From the NCBI RefSeq assembly GCF_009604405.1, contig NZ_WEGK01000022.1, positions 49,809-113,808 of the forward strand: 64,000 nucleotides of DNA. The letters are read 5' to 3'. Of this stretch, positions 8,507 to 17,110 are shown piece by piece. Position 1 is the first letter of the stretch. Every line of letters begins with the position of its first letter. The stretch is from Nocardia macrotermitis. GTDB lineage: Bacteria > Actinomycetota > Actinomycetes > Mycobacteriales > Mycobacteriaceae. A program made the position numbers and the translations under genes. The notes beneath the pieces are model-generated. The model was given only the letters and a program-made list of their open reading frames with translations, did not search any database and was not told where the DNA came from.

Positions 8507-8797
8507 TCAGCCGCCGTACCCCGGCGCCCTGGCCCGCACCCGGCCCGCCGCATCCGGATTGCTCTGCCGCAGGAACGATCCGCGCCGCCGCCGCTGCGCC
8601 GACACCGGCGGACCGGTCCGCACCACAACCGGCAGCAACCGCACCCGGTTGGCATGCGCCGCCACCACGGCCAACGCCACCATCACCGCGGCCCCCACCG
8701 CCAGCAACGAATTCGACTCCCCCACCGGCGCCAGCAACGCGGCCCACACGGACACGACGTACGAGCACACCACCAGTGCCGCCGACCGCATCACCAT
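8507..8797 (-). CDS. small two-helix membrane protein (DUF6412-like)
   Basis: 96 residues: two hydrophobic segments (ALVVCSYVVSVWAALLA and LLAVGAAVMVALAVVAA) followed by an Arg-rich tail of about 40 residues. I recall small proteins of this type, annotated DUF6412, next to the second YidC in Nocardia and Streptomyces; the assignment rests on position and topology. Start at 8797, with an alternative ATG six bases further in. It may assist or be a substrate of the neighbouring insertase. Confidence 0.6.
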   Translation of the reverse strand: MVMRSAALVVCSYVVSVWAALLAPVGESNSLLAVGAAVMVALAVVAAHANRVRLLPVVVRTGPPVSAQRRRRGSFLRQSNPDAAGRVRARAPGYGG

Positions 8798-8858
8798 GCG
8801 CAACACCCTACCGCCCGCGCGAACCCACAGCGCACCACCGCACCCGCGCTTTGGACAC

Positions 8859-9239
8859 TCACTTCTCGACGAGCTGATGCACCCGCTGATGCGAAAGATG
8901 CAACATCTCACCGATATCACGCATCGGAACATCCCGACTGGCAAGCTCCCGCGCCAACGACTTCGATTCGGCCAGTGCCTGTTTCGCCAATTCCTCGGCC
9001 CGACTCCGATGTTCGAGCACCGCACGGATGAGTTCGGACACCGGCAGATCGGCGACCTCGATCGTCACCTCGACAGCAACTCGATCCACCGGCACACCAA
9101 GGTGCAGCGCAACGGCTTCGCGCGCCATCCGTGGCACCTCGCCAATACGACGAGCCTGGGTCAGCTCGTCGAGTTCCGGAATGCGCACCATCCACCAGCG
9201 CCCATCCCGCGTCACCCGCACCTCATAGGTCTTATTCAT
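8859..9239 (-). CDS. HicB-like protein with C-terminal helix-turn-helix
   Basis: 126 residues. The N-terminal half (YEVRVTRDGRWWMVRIPELD) has the small alpha-beta fold of HicB-type antitoxins. The C-terminal ASRDVPMRDIGEMLHLSHQR is a sigma-region-4-like helix-turn-helix. No HicA toxin gene is adjacent. Its ATG overlaps the end of the methyltransferase gene by eight bases (ATGAATAA), so the two are translationally coupled. It may be an orphan antitoxin-like regulator. Confidence 0.65.
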   Translation of the reverse strand: MNKTYEVRVTRDGRWWMVRIPELDELTQARRIGEVPRMAREAVALHLGVPVDRVAVEVTIEVADLPVSELIRAVLEHRSRAEELAKQALAESKSLARELASRDVPMRDIGEMLHLSHQRVHQLVEK

Positions 9240-9897
9240 CGGCTGTCCTCTTCGATTGCCCCGCGCGCGTGCCGATGAGCAGGTGGCCCGGCATGGGTTT
9301 GCGGTCGAGGAGGCGGTGTTCGACGGTCAGACCGGCGGTTTCCAGGGCCGTGGTCAGTTCCGCGACCGGGCGCAGGCGGAAACCGTGTGCGGTGAAGGGG
9401 AGTTCGGTCATGGCGTCCGGGTCGCCGATGCCGATCACGACGCGGCCCTGTGGGCGCAGCACCCGTGCGAGTTCCGCGCACGCACGGTCGAGTTCGGCGA
9501 CGAAATAGACCGTGTTGACGGTGATCGCCGCGTCCAGGCTCGCATCGGCCAGGGGGAGTTCGGTGAGGGAACCCTCGAGCACTCGCAAGCGGCCGGTGCC
9601 GATCTCGCGGGTGAATCGGGATTTGGCTCGCGCCAACATGTCTCGGGAGAGTTCCACGCCGTGGACGGTGCCGTTCTCACCGACTCGATCCAACAGCAGC
9701 GAAAGTCCCACGCCGCCACCGAATCCGATATCGGCCGCCGCCGCACCGCGGGCGACCTCCGCGCCGAGGACGCTCGCCTCGATCAGGGAGCGGTTGGCGC
9801 GATCGAGCACCCGCCCCACCCCTCTACCCAGCAGCCCCCTCGGATGCCCGAGCTGACCGGCGACGGTGGACATCACGCGTGCGACAAGCGGGTTCAC
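9232..9897 (-). CDS. class I SAM-dependent methyltransferase
   Basis: 221 residues with SAM motif I (AAADIGFGGGVG), an acidic residue ending strand 2 (VHGVELS), and the motif IV-VI region (LDAAITVNTVYFV, LARVLRPQGRVVIG). It resembles UbiE-like Methyltransf_11 proteins, but the substrate is unknown. It starts with GTG overlapping the stop of the DUF4184 gene (GTGA) and ends inside the HicB-like gene, so the three form one operon. Confidence 0.8.
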   Translation of the reverse strand: MNPLVARVMSTVAGQLGHPRGLLGRGVGRVLDRANRSLIEASVLGAEVARGAAAADIGFGGGVGLSLLLDRVGENGTVHGVELSRDMLARAKSRFTREIGTGRLRVLEGSLTELPLADASLDAAITVNTVYFVAELDRACAELARVLRPQGRVVIGIGDPDAMTELPFTAHGFRLRPVAELTTALETAGLTVEHRLLDRKPMPGHLLIGTRAGQSKRTADE

Positions 9898-10667
9898 CTC
9901 ACGGATGCTACGCCCGCGTGCGAGGAGCGGCCCGAACGTGTCACGGCCGCGCCCGCGAGCAGCGCGATCGCCGCGACGTACAGCAGCCGGACGCCCAGTA
10001 CGAACGGTTGAAATGCCAAGGGCATCAAGGCAATCAGTAGCAGGCCGACGACGGCGACCAGGCTCGCGGTGAGCCAGAAACGCCGCGGCATCCGGGCCAC
10101 CGCGGCAGGCTCACCGTGCCAGCGCCGGATCAGTCCCCGGCGGCCGATGTAGTAGAACACCCCGATCGCCAGCACCGCGCCGCCCACGGTCGAGGTCTGT
10201 TGCAGCAGATACCACCACGGCCTGCCGAACAGTCCCGGATGCAGCAGCACGGGAAATCGCGCGACCGCCCAGCCGTGCCCGCCCGCCGGATCATGGGTGA
10301 ACCCGTCCCAGAAAATATGTGTAATCGCCCCTCCCAGAAGCGAATACACCGTGACGTACCACCGATACCGCACCGCGCCGAGCACCCCGTAGGCGGGCAG
10401 ATCGAACCCTCCGAGCCGCGGCAGATGCGCCGCGATCGCAGGCGCACCCCACCGGATCAGCGCCGTCCCCACGATCCCCACCGGCAGGCACCACCACAGC
10501 AGCGCGGGCAGCGCATGCGTCTCGGGCATCGAGAAGAACCCCGCCACCGGATACGACGCGTCCGGCACCGCCGACCCCACCACCAGCGCGACCCCGTCCC
10601 ACCGCCGCGGCCACCGCAGCTTCAACGGCAGCACAGCCAGCGAATGCGAGGGAAAGGTGAGCGGCAT
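9894..10667 (-). CDS. DUF4184 family integral membrane protein
   Basis: 257 residues opening MPLTFPSHSLAVLPL, with GSAVPDASY and HIFWDGFTH, features typical of DUF4184. About six hydrophobic segments are visible. The conserved His and Asp residues suggest a membrane hydrolase-like centre, but no activity is established. It is the first gene of a tightly overlapping unit with the methyltransferase and HicB-like genes. Confidence 0.75.
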   Translation of the reverse strand: MPLTFPSHSLAVLPLKLRWPRRWDGVALVVGSAVPDASYPVAGFFSMPETHALPALLWWCLPVGIVGTALIRWGAPAIAAHLPRLGGFDLPAYGVLGAVRYRWYVTVYSLLGGAITHIFWDGFTHDPAGGHGWAVARFPVLLHPGLFGRPWWYLLQQTSTVGGAVLAIGVFYYIGRRGLIRRWHGEPAAVARMPRRFWLTASLVAVVGLLLIALMPLAFQPFVLGVRLLYVAAIALLAGAAVTRSGRSSHAGVASVR

Positions 10668-10772
10668 CGGCGGAGTCTATCCACCCACCGGCGCACCTCC
10701 CAGCCACGAATCCGCTCCGCACCGCCACCGGCTCCCCCGCCGACCCCCCGCACGACCGTAGGCTGCTCGATC

Positions 10773-11492
10773 GTGAACACCACGGACGCGGCGCACCCGC
10801 ACGAACCGCACGGCAACGGGCTGGCTTCGCGGTTGAACTGGCTACGAGCCGGGGTGCTCGGCGCCAACGACGGCATCGTCTCGACCGCGGGCCTGGTCGT
10901 GGGCGTCGCCGCGACGACCACCGCGTCCGGGGCGATCCTGACCGCGGGTATCGCCGGACTCACCGCGGGCGCGATCTCGATGGCCGTCGGCGAATACATC
11001 TCGGTGAGCACCCAGCGCGATTCCGAACGCGCGCTGCTGTCCAAGGAACGCCGGGAACTGGCCGAGGAACCCGACTACGAACTGAACGAACTCGCCCAGA
11101 TCTACGAGGGCAAGGGCCTGTCCCCCGACACCGCCCGCCTGGTCGCCGAGGAACTCACCGCCCACGACGCCTTCACCGCGCACGCCGAGGCCGAACTCGG
11201 CCTGGACCCCACCGAACTGACCAACCCGTGGCAGGCGGCCCTGTCCTCGGCGGTGTCCTTCACCCTCGGCGCGATCCTGCCCATCCTGGCGATCCTGCTG
11301 CCGCCGGTGTCGTGGCGCATCCCGGTCACCTTCGTGGCCGTCCTGATCGCGCTGGGTCTGACCGGTTCGGTCAGCGCCCGCCTCGGCGGCAGCAATCCGC
11401 GTCGCGCGGTGCTGCGCGTCGTCGTCGGCGGCGCGCTGGCCATGGCCGTGACCTACGGCATCGGGCAACTGGCCGACGTATCCGGCCTCTGA
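10773..11492 (+). CDS. VIT1/CCC1-family metal transporter
   Basis: 239 residues. LRAGVLGANDGIVSTAGLVVGVA is the first membrane segment typical of vacuolar iron/manganese transporters; it continues to AISMAVGEYISVSTQRDSE, with a charged cytoplasmic metal-binding loop (about residues 80-145) and three C-terminal membrane helices. Predicted to move Fe or Mn across the cytoplasmic membrane. GTG start, with TAGGCT (10759-10764) eight bases before it, which fits a nearly leaderless transcript. Divergent from the DUF4184 operon. Confidence 0.85.
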   Translation: MNTTDAAHPHEPHGNGLASRLNWLRAGVLGANDGIVSTAGLVVGVAATTTASGAILTAGIAGLTAGAISMAVGEYISVSTQRDSERALLSKERRELAEEPDYELNELAQIYEGKGLSPDTARLVAEELTAHDAFTAHAEAELGLDPTELTNPWQAALSSAVSFTLGAILPILAILLPPVSWRIPVTFVAVLIALGLTGSVSARLGGSNPRRAVLRVVVGGALAMAVTYGIGQLADVSGL

Positions 11493-11498
11493 CCCGAC

Positions 11499-12527
11499 TC
11501 AGTCCTCGCCCACCTGCCACCGCGCGCCCGCGGAGGCCAGATATCGCAGGAAATCCGCCGGATCGACCGCCTGCGCGGGAGCCAGCACCCCGGCGGGCGC
11601 ACCCACCTCGACCAGCCGACGCGCGGTCTCCACGGCGATGACCGCGGTGAGTCCGTAGGCATCGGGCCCGGTGACCCAGCCGGAGACGCTCTCGCCGTTC
11701 ACACCGGTCACCCGGGCGAACATGAGCCACTGCCCGTCCTGCCGCGCCTGCATCGGAACGACCTCCGGAATCGTCTCGGCCATCTCCTCGGTCAGGCCCT
11801 CGAACAATGTCGCGACTTCCGCCCGGATCGCCCCGCGCACCCGTCCGGCCGTGACGTGCCGGGGAACTGTCACCACGCCGGGCAGGGCGAATACACGCAG
11901 CGCCGCGGGCTGATCCTGTCCCGGCGGGATGACCGGTTCGATGGTGCCGCCAGCGTCCGGATGCCAAGCGCCGTCGCGGAATTCGAGCCCGCCGCTGCCG
12001 GACACCGCGAGCATCGATCGGGCGGTTCCGCGCGAAACACCGCCCGGCAGACGAAGATCCGCGATCAGCACCTCCCGGATGGATGACACCCGTGCGGCGG
12101 CCAGCTGCGCGATCAGATCTCCCGGGACACCGTCGTCCGTCGCGCCCGGAACGGCGGTTGTCCCCGATTGCTCTGCCGCCGAGGAGAATTCGTCGAACGT
12201 TCGATGGATGTGATGCTGTTCGCCGGAGGTGTCGACGTAGTGTCGTCCGGCCGTGATCGCGGCACGTAGCACCGGCTCGCCCCAGCGGGTGAACGGTCCG
12301 GCGCAGTTCACCACCGCATCACATTCGGTGAAAATCGTTGCCATTTCCTGTATTTCGTCCAAACTGGCGATACGCAGTGCGGCATCCGGCACACCGATAT
12401 CCTCGGACGTCTTGCGCAGCCGCACGACGTCCCGGCCCACCAGCACCGGTTCGATACCCCGCCGCCGAGCCTCCGCCGCCACCAGCGCACCTGTGAATCC
12501 GCTGGCCCCGTACACGGCAATCCTCAT
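11499..12527 (-). CDS. saccharopine dehydrogenase-like / trans-acting enoyl reductase-like protein
   Basis: 342 residues. MRIAVYGASGFTGALVAAE is an N-terminal NAD(P)-binding fold of the saccharopine-dehydrogenase type. AVVNCAGPF and the HYVDTSGE segment are typical of the actinobacterial group that includes the trans-acting enoyl reductase of lipid synthesis. Whether it reduces an acyl chain is unknown. It is divergent from an AraC-type regulator across 145 bases and ends six bases from the stop of the VIT-like gene. Confidence 0.75.
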   Translation of the reverse strand: MRIAVYGASGFTGALVAAEARRRGIEPVLVGRDVVRLRKTSEDIGVPDAALRIASLDEIQEMATIFTECDAVVNCAGPFTRWGEPVLRAAITAGRHYVDTSGEQHHIHRTFDEFSSAAEQSGTTAVPGATDDGVPGDLIAQLAAARVSSIREVLIADLRLPGGVSRGTARSMLAVSGSGGLEFRDGAWHPDAGGTIEPVIPPGQDQPAALRVFALPGVVTVPRHVTAGRVRGAIRAEVATLFEGLTEEMAETIPEVVPMQARQDGQWLMFARVTGVNGESVSGWVTGPDAYGLTAVIAVETARRLVEVGAPAGVLAPAQAVDPADFLRYLASAGARWQVGED

Positions 12528-12660
12528 CGCACACTCCCGAGTAGTGATTCCGCGTCGGCCGAAATGCCGACATCACGACCCTATGAACGTCGAGAGGGAT
12601 GATCCATGCCGGAAAGTCCGGGAAAGATGTCCGATCGTCCGGACCAATGGCATATCTGAG

Positions 12661-12666
12661 TACGCT
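12661..12666 (+). promoter_or_regulatory. -10 element of AraC gene, leaderless
   Basis: TACGCT ends six bases before the GTG at 12673, so transcription should begin at the start codon. This supports the chosen start. Confidence 0.45.
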
Positions 12667-12672
12667 GAGACG

Positions 12673-13563
12673 GTGGACGTTCTCAGTGACGCGGTCGCTG
12701 CCATGCGCATCGGCCGACCCCATTCCAGTCGCACCGAACTGCGCGCACCCTGGGGTATCCGTTTCCCGGCGCAACGCGGCGCGGGATTCCACGTCGTCCT
12801 ACAGGGCGCATGCTGGCTGATCCCGACGCGGGGCGATCCGATCCGGCTGGTGGTCGGCGACGTGGCATTCATACCGCGCGAGCTCGGCCACGCCATCGCC
12901 GACTCACTCGACACCCCGCTGCGCGACCAGAACGACGCGAACATCCCCACGATCGGCGATCCGACCACCGTATTACTGTGCGGCGCATACCTTCTCGACC
13001 AATCCAGGATGCATCCCCTGCTGGCCGAACTCCCCGAGGTGGTACATCTGCCCGCCCGCGTCGGCCGTCATCCGACCCTGCGCGGCGCGATCGATCTGCT
13101 CGGCCGTGAACTCGACGCCGACCCGCTCCCGGGCGCACCCGGCGTCCTCCCACCCCTGCTCGAAGTGCTGCTGCTCTACATCCTGCGGGCCTGGCACGAG
13201 GACCGATCGACCCACGACGACACCGGATGGGCCGTGGCCCTGCGTGATCCAGACCTCGCCCCGGCCCTCCAGGCGATGCATCACGACCCGGCCTCCCCGT
13301 GGACGGTCCGGGACCTCGCCGAACTGGCCGGACTGTCCAGATCGGCCTTCGCACAACGTTTCACCGCCACCCTGGGCATACCACCCCAGACCTATCTGAC
13401 CTGGTGGCGAATGACCTTGGCAGCCAGACTGTTACGCGAGGCCGACCTGCCGCTGCGCACGGTCGCGACCCGCGTCGGCTACGTCTCGGAGTACGCCTTC
13501 GCCAAGGCGTTCAAACGCGAATTCGGCACGGCACCGGGCAGATACCGTTCCGCGGCAGGATAA
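12673..13563 (+). CDS. AraC-family regulator with cupin_6 sensor
   Basis: 296 residues. The N-terminal domain (about 1-165) matches the cupin_6 sensor of AraC regulators: WGIRFPAQRGAGFHVVLQG, LVVGDVAFIPRELGHAI. Two C-terminal helix-turn-helix units are SVRDLAELAGLSRSAFAQRF-like and TVATRVGYVSEYAFAKAFKR. The start is fixed by a -10 hexamer six bases upstream. A longer frame extends upstream but lacks coding character. Probably controls the divergent enoyl-reductase-like gene. Confidence 0.85.
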   Translation: MDVLSDAVAAMRIGRPHSSRTELRAPWGIRFPAQRGAGFHVVLQGACWLIPTRGDPIRLVVGDVAFIPRELGHAIADSLDTPLRDQNDANIPTIGDPTTVLLCGAYLLDQSRMHPLLAELPEVVHLPARVGRHPTLRGAIDLLGRELDADPLPGAPGVLPPLLEVLLLYILRAWHEDRSTHDDTGWAVALRDPDLAPALQAMHHDPASPWTVRDLAELAGLSRSAFAQRFTATLGIPPQTYLTWWRMTLAARLLREADLPLRTVATRVGYVSEYAFAKAFKREFGTAPGRYRSAAG

Positions 13564-13654
13564 TTCGACACGGACAGCTCGCCCCGAGCGTTCGGCGGAT
13601 GTACTCGGACGCCAACCTGGACCCCGCCGAGCTCACCGGCGCCTCGCGTACACC

Positions 13655-13672
13655 AGCCACTCGTCAGTGGCT
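13655..13672. terminator. candidate bidirectional terminator hairpin
   Basis: AGCCACT, loop CGTC, AGTGGCT: a perfect 7-bp stem between the convergent AraC gene and trpS. No T-run follows, as is common in high-GC actinomycetes. The rest of the 148-base gap shows nothing else. Confidence 0.35.
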
Positions 13673-13711
13673 CGAACGGCGAGTGGCGCTGCACGCACCG
13701 CTCACCCCAGG

Positions 13712-14689
13712 TCAGGCAGGAAGCAGCCCGATGGCTTGTTTGGCGGCGGACACGGTGTCGGAAGCGATCAGACGAGCTCGAATTACCCCGTCCCGCAATA
13801 TCTTCCGTACCGACTCGGGGTCGTGGCTCAGTTCGGCGTAGTGGTGGCGAATCGGGTCGGTGGTGGCGATAACGGCGTCGGCCACCGCGTGTTTCAGCTG
13901 GGCGTAACCACTGAAACGCGTAGCGGCGTCGACGGGATCCTCTCCGGTGCAGGCGGCCAGGATGGTCAGCAGGTTGGCGATGCCGGGACGATTGCCGGGG
14001 TCGTATTCGATTGCCGATCCGGGATCGGTGACCGCCCGCATCACCGTGCGACGCAACGTATCCGGCGAGTCGAGCAGCCGCAGCGTCCCACCCGACGAGG
14101 TCGATTTGCTCATCTTGGCCGTGGGACGGGACAGGTCCATGATGCGGGCGGCGACCGGCGGATTCACCATGTGCGGCACGGTGAACACCGGACCGTAGGC
14201 GGCGTTGAAACGCGTGGCGATATCGCGCGCCAACTCGACGTGCTGCCGTTGATCCGCACCAACCGGCACCTCCCCGGCGTGATACAGCAGGATATCCGCG
14301 GCCATCAGCACCGGATAGGTCAGCAGCGACACCCGGACCCGGTCACTGTCCCGGGATTTCTCCTTGAACTGGATCATCCGCCGCACCTCGCCGTAACCGG
14401 TCGCACTTTCCAGCAGATAGTGCAGTTCGGTGTGTTCGGGCACGTGCGACTGCACCAGGAATATGCTGCGCGCCGGATCCGCCCCGGCGGCCAGCAGCAC
14501 GGTCGCGAATTCCAGTGTGCGCCTGCGCACCTCGGCCGGATCGTGTTCGAGGGTCAGCGCGTGCAGATCCGACACGAAGACGATGCTCCGGTCCGGAACC
14601 TGTTGGTCGACAAGGGGTTTGATCGCACCGAAGTAATTGCCGAGATGCAGCTCGCCCGAGGGGGTGAAGCCGGTGATACGCCGGGACAT
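13712..14689 (-). CDS. trpS: tryptophanyl-tRNA synthetase
   Basis: 325 residues, the normal length of bacterial TrpRS. It charges tRNA-Trp in the cytoplasm. The HIGH-type motif is GELHLGN (residues 12-18), the KMSKS loop is at 192-196, and VPVGADQRQHVEL (141-153) is the conserved active-site segment. The ATG at 14689 is the normal family start. The preceding 160 bases hold a complete ribosome-mediated attenuator (leader peptide with two Trp codons, antiterminator, terminator), so expression should rise when charged tRNA-Trp is scarce. Whether the genome has a second trpS cannot be seen. Confidence 0.95.
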   Translation of the reverse strand: MSRRITGFTPSGELHLGNYFGAIKPLVDQQVPDRSIVFVSDLHALTLEHDPAEVRRRTLEFATVLLAAGADPARSIFLVQSHVPEHTELHYLLESATGYGEVRRMIQFKEKSRDSDRVRVSLLTYPVLMAADILLYHAGEVPVGADQRQHVELARDIATRFNAAYGPVFTVPHMVNPPVAARIMDLSRPTAKMSKSTSSGGTLRLLDSPDTLRRTVMRAVTDPGSAIEYDPGNRPGIANLLTILAACTGEDPVDAATRFSGYAQLKHAVADAVIATTDPIRHHYAELSHDPESVRKILRDGVIRARLIASDTVSAAKQAIGLLPA

Positions 14690-14752
14690 GATGTTCTGCC
14701 TTTCGCGATGAGGGCCGCCCGGCCGGACCACCGCCGCCTCACGCATACGAGA

Positions 14753-14777
14753 ACGGCCGCCCGATCGGGGCGGCCGT
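14753..14777 (-). terminator. trpS attenuator hairpin
   Basis: On the trpS strand, ACGGCCGCCC and GGGCGGCCGT form a perfect 10-bp stem around a 5-base loop, ending 63 bases before trpS. Its 5' arm (14768-14776) can instead pair with GGGCGGTCG (14801-14809), nine pairs with one G-U, directly behind the leader stop codon. The two structures exclude each other. Confidence 0.75.
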
Positions 14778-14810
14778 GTCGAAGAGATACACGGAATCTG
14801 CGACCGCCCG

Positions 14811-14849
14811 TCAGGGCAGCCACCACGCAAGACGCGCACAGTTCCGCAT
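14811..14849 (-). CDS. trpL: trpS leader peptide
   Basis: A 12-residue open frame, MRNCARLAWWLP, with tandem Trp codons at positions 9-10 and a TGA two codons later. TACTCT (14856-14861) ends six bases before the ATG, so the message is probably leaderless and begins with this codon. A ribosome stalled on the Trp codons leaves 14801-14809 free to form the antiterminator; one that reaches the stop codon covers it and the terminator forms. The symbol follows general usage for Trp leader peptides. Confidence 0.75.
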   Translation of the reverse strand: MRNCARLAWWLP

Positions 14850-14970
14850 GCGGCCAGAGTACTGCCGGCACCGGCCCGGAGCCAGCGCATTACCGCGACC
14901 GGAATTTCCAGGCCAGTAATCCACGATTGGCTCTGTATCGAAGGTCCAGTGATCGGTCACGCTGGAGTAC

Positions 14971-15594
14971 ATGCTGTTGCGTCGCCTGCTCGCGCTCTAC
15001 ACCGGACTGTGGCTGTACGGATTCTCGATGGCCGTCATGATCCGCGCCGGACTCGGCCTGGACCCGTGGGACGTCTTCCATCAGGGCCTGGCCCGGCACC
15101 TGCCGGTCAGCTTCGGCACCGTCACGGCGCTGACCGGAATCGCGGTGCTGCTGGCCTGGATTCCGCTGCGCCAGCGCCCCGGACTGGGCACGCTCAGCAA
15201 TGTCGTGGTGATCGCCGTCGCGGTGGACAACGCCCTGGGCTGGCTGCCGCATCCGCACGCGCTGCCGCTCCAGATCGTCGCGATGATCGCGGCCGTCGCG
15301 CTCAACGCCGTCGCCACCGTGCTCTACATCGGCGCGGGTATGGGTCCGGGCCCGCGCGATGGCCTGATGACTGGCCTGGTCGCCCGCACCGGCTGGTCCG
15401 TCTGGCCGATCCGCACCGGCATCGAGGCCACCGTCCTGCTGACCGGCTGGCTACTGGGTGGCAGCGTCGGGGTCGGCACGGTCGTCTACGCCTTCGGCAT
15501 CGGTCCGCTGATTCACCTGCTCATCCCCCTCACGCGGCGCGTTCTCCCCGGCTTCCCCGCACCCCGCCCCGAACCGATCCCGGCACCCGCCTGA
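14971..15594 (+). CDS. YczE/YyaS/YitT-family membrane protein
   Basis: 207 residues with about five hydrophobic segments. MAVMIRAGLGLDPWDVFHQGLA and GPGPRDGLMTGL are the conserved loops of the YczE family, whose molecular function is unknown. GGAG lies four bases before the ATG. Divergent from trpS; convergent with the pentapeptide-repeat gene, 13 bases apart. The Pro-rich C-terminus (about 15 residues) is cytoplasmic or disordered. Confidence 0.8.
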   Translation: MLLRRLLALYTGLWLYGFSMAVMIRAGLGLDPWDVFHQGLARHLPVSFGTVTALTGIAVLLAWIPLRQRPGLGTLSNVVVIAVAVDNALGWLPHPHALPLQIVAMIAAVALNAVATVLYIGAGMGPGPRDGLMTGLVARTGWSVWPIRTGIEATVLLTGWLLGGSVGVGTVVYAFGIGPLIHLLIPLTRRVLPGFPAPRPEPIPAPA

Positions 15595-15607
15595 TCGTTC
15601 CGCGAAT

Positions 15608-16255
15608 TCAGTTGTCGCGCACGATGATCCCCGCGGCGCGCGCGAAAGCCGGTGCGAGATCCAGCAACTGCGGGGTACTCACCATCGCACCCCGCAGCGA
15701 ATCGATTCCGGCGGTGAGATCCAGCGTCGTCGCGCCACGCAGGTCGACATCGTGCAGACTCGCGCCGTGCAGGGTGATCCCGTCGAGCCGGGTCCCCGGG
15801 AAACTCACCCGGCGCAATGTCGCCTCACCGAAATCGGTGTCCCGCAACACACAATCACTGAACGTCACATCCTGCACCGAGGCATTGCGCAGGTTCACCG
15901 AGTCGAATTTGCAACCCTCGAAACGGATTCGGCGCAATCCCACCCCCACCGCCTCCACCCCGGACAGCGCGCATTCCACGAATTCCGAGTTCAGCCAACC
16001 ACTCTGGCCCAGATTGGCGCCGATCCAACGCACCGCGCGCAACCACACGTCGTCGAATCGGCCGTACCGGAACGTCCCCCCGGTGATCTGGACCGTGGTC
16101 AGCGCGGACTGAGTGAACCGAACGCCCCGCGCGTCGAGATCCTCGAACTCACCGCCGTCGATGTGCACACTCTCGTAATCCGAGTCGGGCTCGAGCTCCC
16201 CCTCGAACGCTTCCAGAAACCGGGCATACGACAGTTCGGCGAGTTCACGAGGCAC
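15608..16255 (-). CDS. pentapeptide-repeat protein
   Basis: 215 residues. Repeats of the A(D/N)LXX type run from about residue 35 to 185 (for example FEGCKFDSVNLRNASVQDV, FSDCVLRDTDFGEATLRRV, LHGASLHDVDLRGATTLDL), giving a right-handed beta-helix. Some members mimic DNA and protect gyrase from quinolones; that role is possible but not shown. GTG start with TAGGGT (16262-16267) six bases upstream, so probably leaderless. No partner gene is evident. Confidence 0.85.
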   Translation of the reverse strand: MPRELAELSYARFLEAFEGELEPDSDYESVHIDGGEFEDLDARGVRFTQSALTTVQITGGTFRYGRFDDVWLRAVRWIGANLGQSGWLNSEFVECALSGVEAVGVGLRRIRFEGCKFDSVNLRNASVQDVTFSDCVLRDTDFGEATLRRVSFPGTRLDGITLHGASLHDVDLRGATTLDLTAGIDSLRGAMVSTPQLLDLAPAFARAAGIIVRDN

Positions 16256-16335
16256 CCGAGCACCCTAATACTTCGACCCCAACACGCTCGTCATCGCACT
16301 TCGACCGGGCAGCACCCGCGGTGAATCCGGCCGGC

Positions 16336-16995
16336 TCAATGCGGCGGCAACGGCAGCGGGAACGGCAGTTGCGGAAGCTGGAACGGCAGTTGCGGCAGCA
16401 CCGGAGCCGGAGCGGGCGCGGGACGTGGCGCGGGCACCGGAGCCGGAGCGGGCGCCTGGGTGACAACCGGCGCGGGAGCCGGTTCGGGCGTGGGCACCCG
16501 CACCGGGGCCTGCTGCACGGTGTGCGGACGGGTCGGCACCACCACGGGCACGGGCGCCTCGGTCGTGATCCGCCGCTGCGTCTGACACAACCACGCCGGT
16601 CCCGGTCCCACCACCCACTGCGCGATCAGATCATCGTGCGAACAATCGTCACCGACCCGATGGATCGTGCTCATGATTCCCGGCGGCGCGCACACCCACC
16701 GGCCGTCACGCTGCTGCCAGCGCGCGGAGATGTAGTCGTGCGAACAGTCGTCCCCCTCCTGATGCGGCTTCCCCGCCCCCGGCACCCCGTCGGTCCGGAC
16801 CACGGGCTCCGCACTCGTGGTGACCGTCGCATCGTCCGCCGTGGACCGCACATCCTGCCCGGAACGAAGCGCGAGCACGCCGACCACGATCGCCACCGCG
16901 AGGACCGCGACCGCGGCCACCGCCATGTACTTTCCGCCGCGCTCGCCGTCCGGCGGCTCGGCGTCGTCCTGTCCGATTTCGGATGAAGCCATCAT
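16336..16995 (-). CDS. membrane-anchored protein with Pro/Ala-rich tail
   Basis: 219 residues. A single membrane helix (YMAVAAVAVLAVAIVVGVLA, about residues 22-42) follows a short acidic cytoplasmic start. Outside lie two repeated units, GDDCSHDYISARWQQRDGRWVC and GDDCSHDDLIAQWVVGPGPAWLC (about residues 80-140), each with two cysteines that could form a disulphide, and then about 75 residues of Pro/Ala/Val repeats. The family is not recognised. Start chosen for GGAAGG upstream; an ATG one codon later is equally possible. The Pro-rich tail may span the cell wall. Confidence 0.65.
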   Translation of the reverse strand: MMASSEIGQDDAEPPDGERGGKYMAVAAVAVLAVAIVVGVLALRSGQDVRSTADDATVTTSAEPVVRTDGVPGAGKPHQEGDDCSHDYISARWQQRDGRWVCAPPGIMSTIHRVGDDCSHDDLIAQWVVGPGPAWLCQTQRRITTEAPVPVVVPTRPHTVQQAPVRVPTPEPAPAPVVTQAPAPAPVPAPRPAPAPAPVLPQLPFQLPQLPFPLPLPPH

Positions 16996-17110
16996 CGGGA
17001 CCTTCCGTCCACCAATTCGCACCGTAGCTCCGAAAACTGACTCACCAGGCACGTTAACGAAGATCACCGCACTGTGGAGAGTCGGATCCGAATCTGTTTC
17101 GGATCGAGAC

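Noticed and set aside
8859..9239. A complete HicAB toxin-antitoxin system
   Set aside because: No HicA-like gene lies on either side; the neighbour is a methyltransferase.
14690..14890. T-box riboswitch for trpS
   Set aside because: No specifier loop or T-box consensus was found; the Trp leader peptide and paired hairpins explain the region better.
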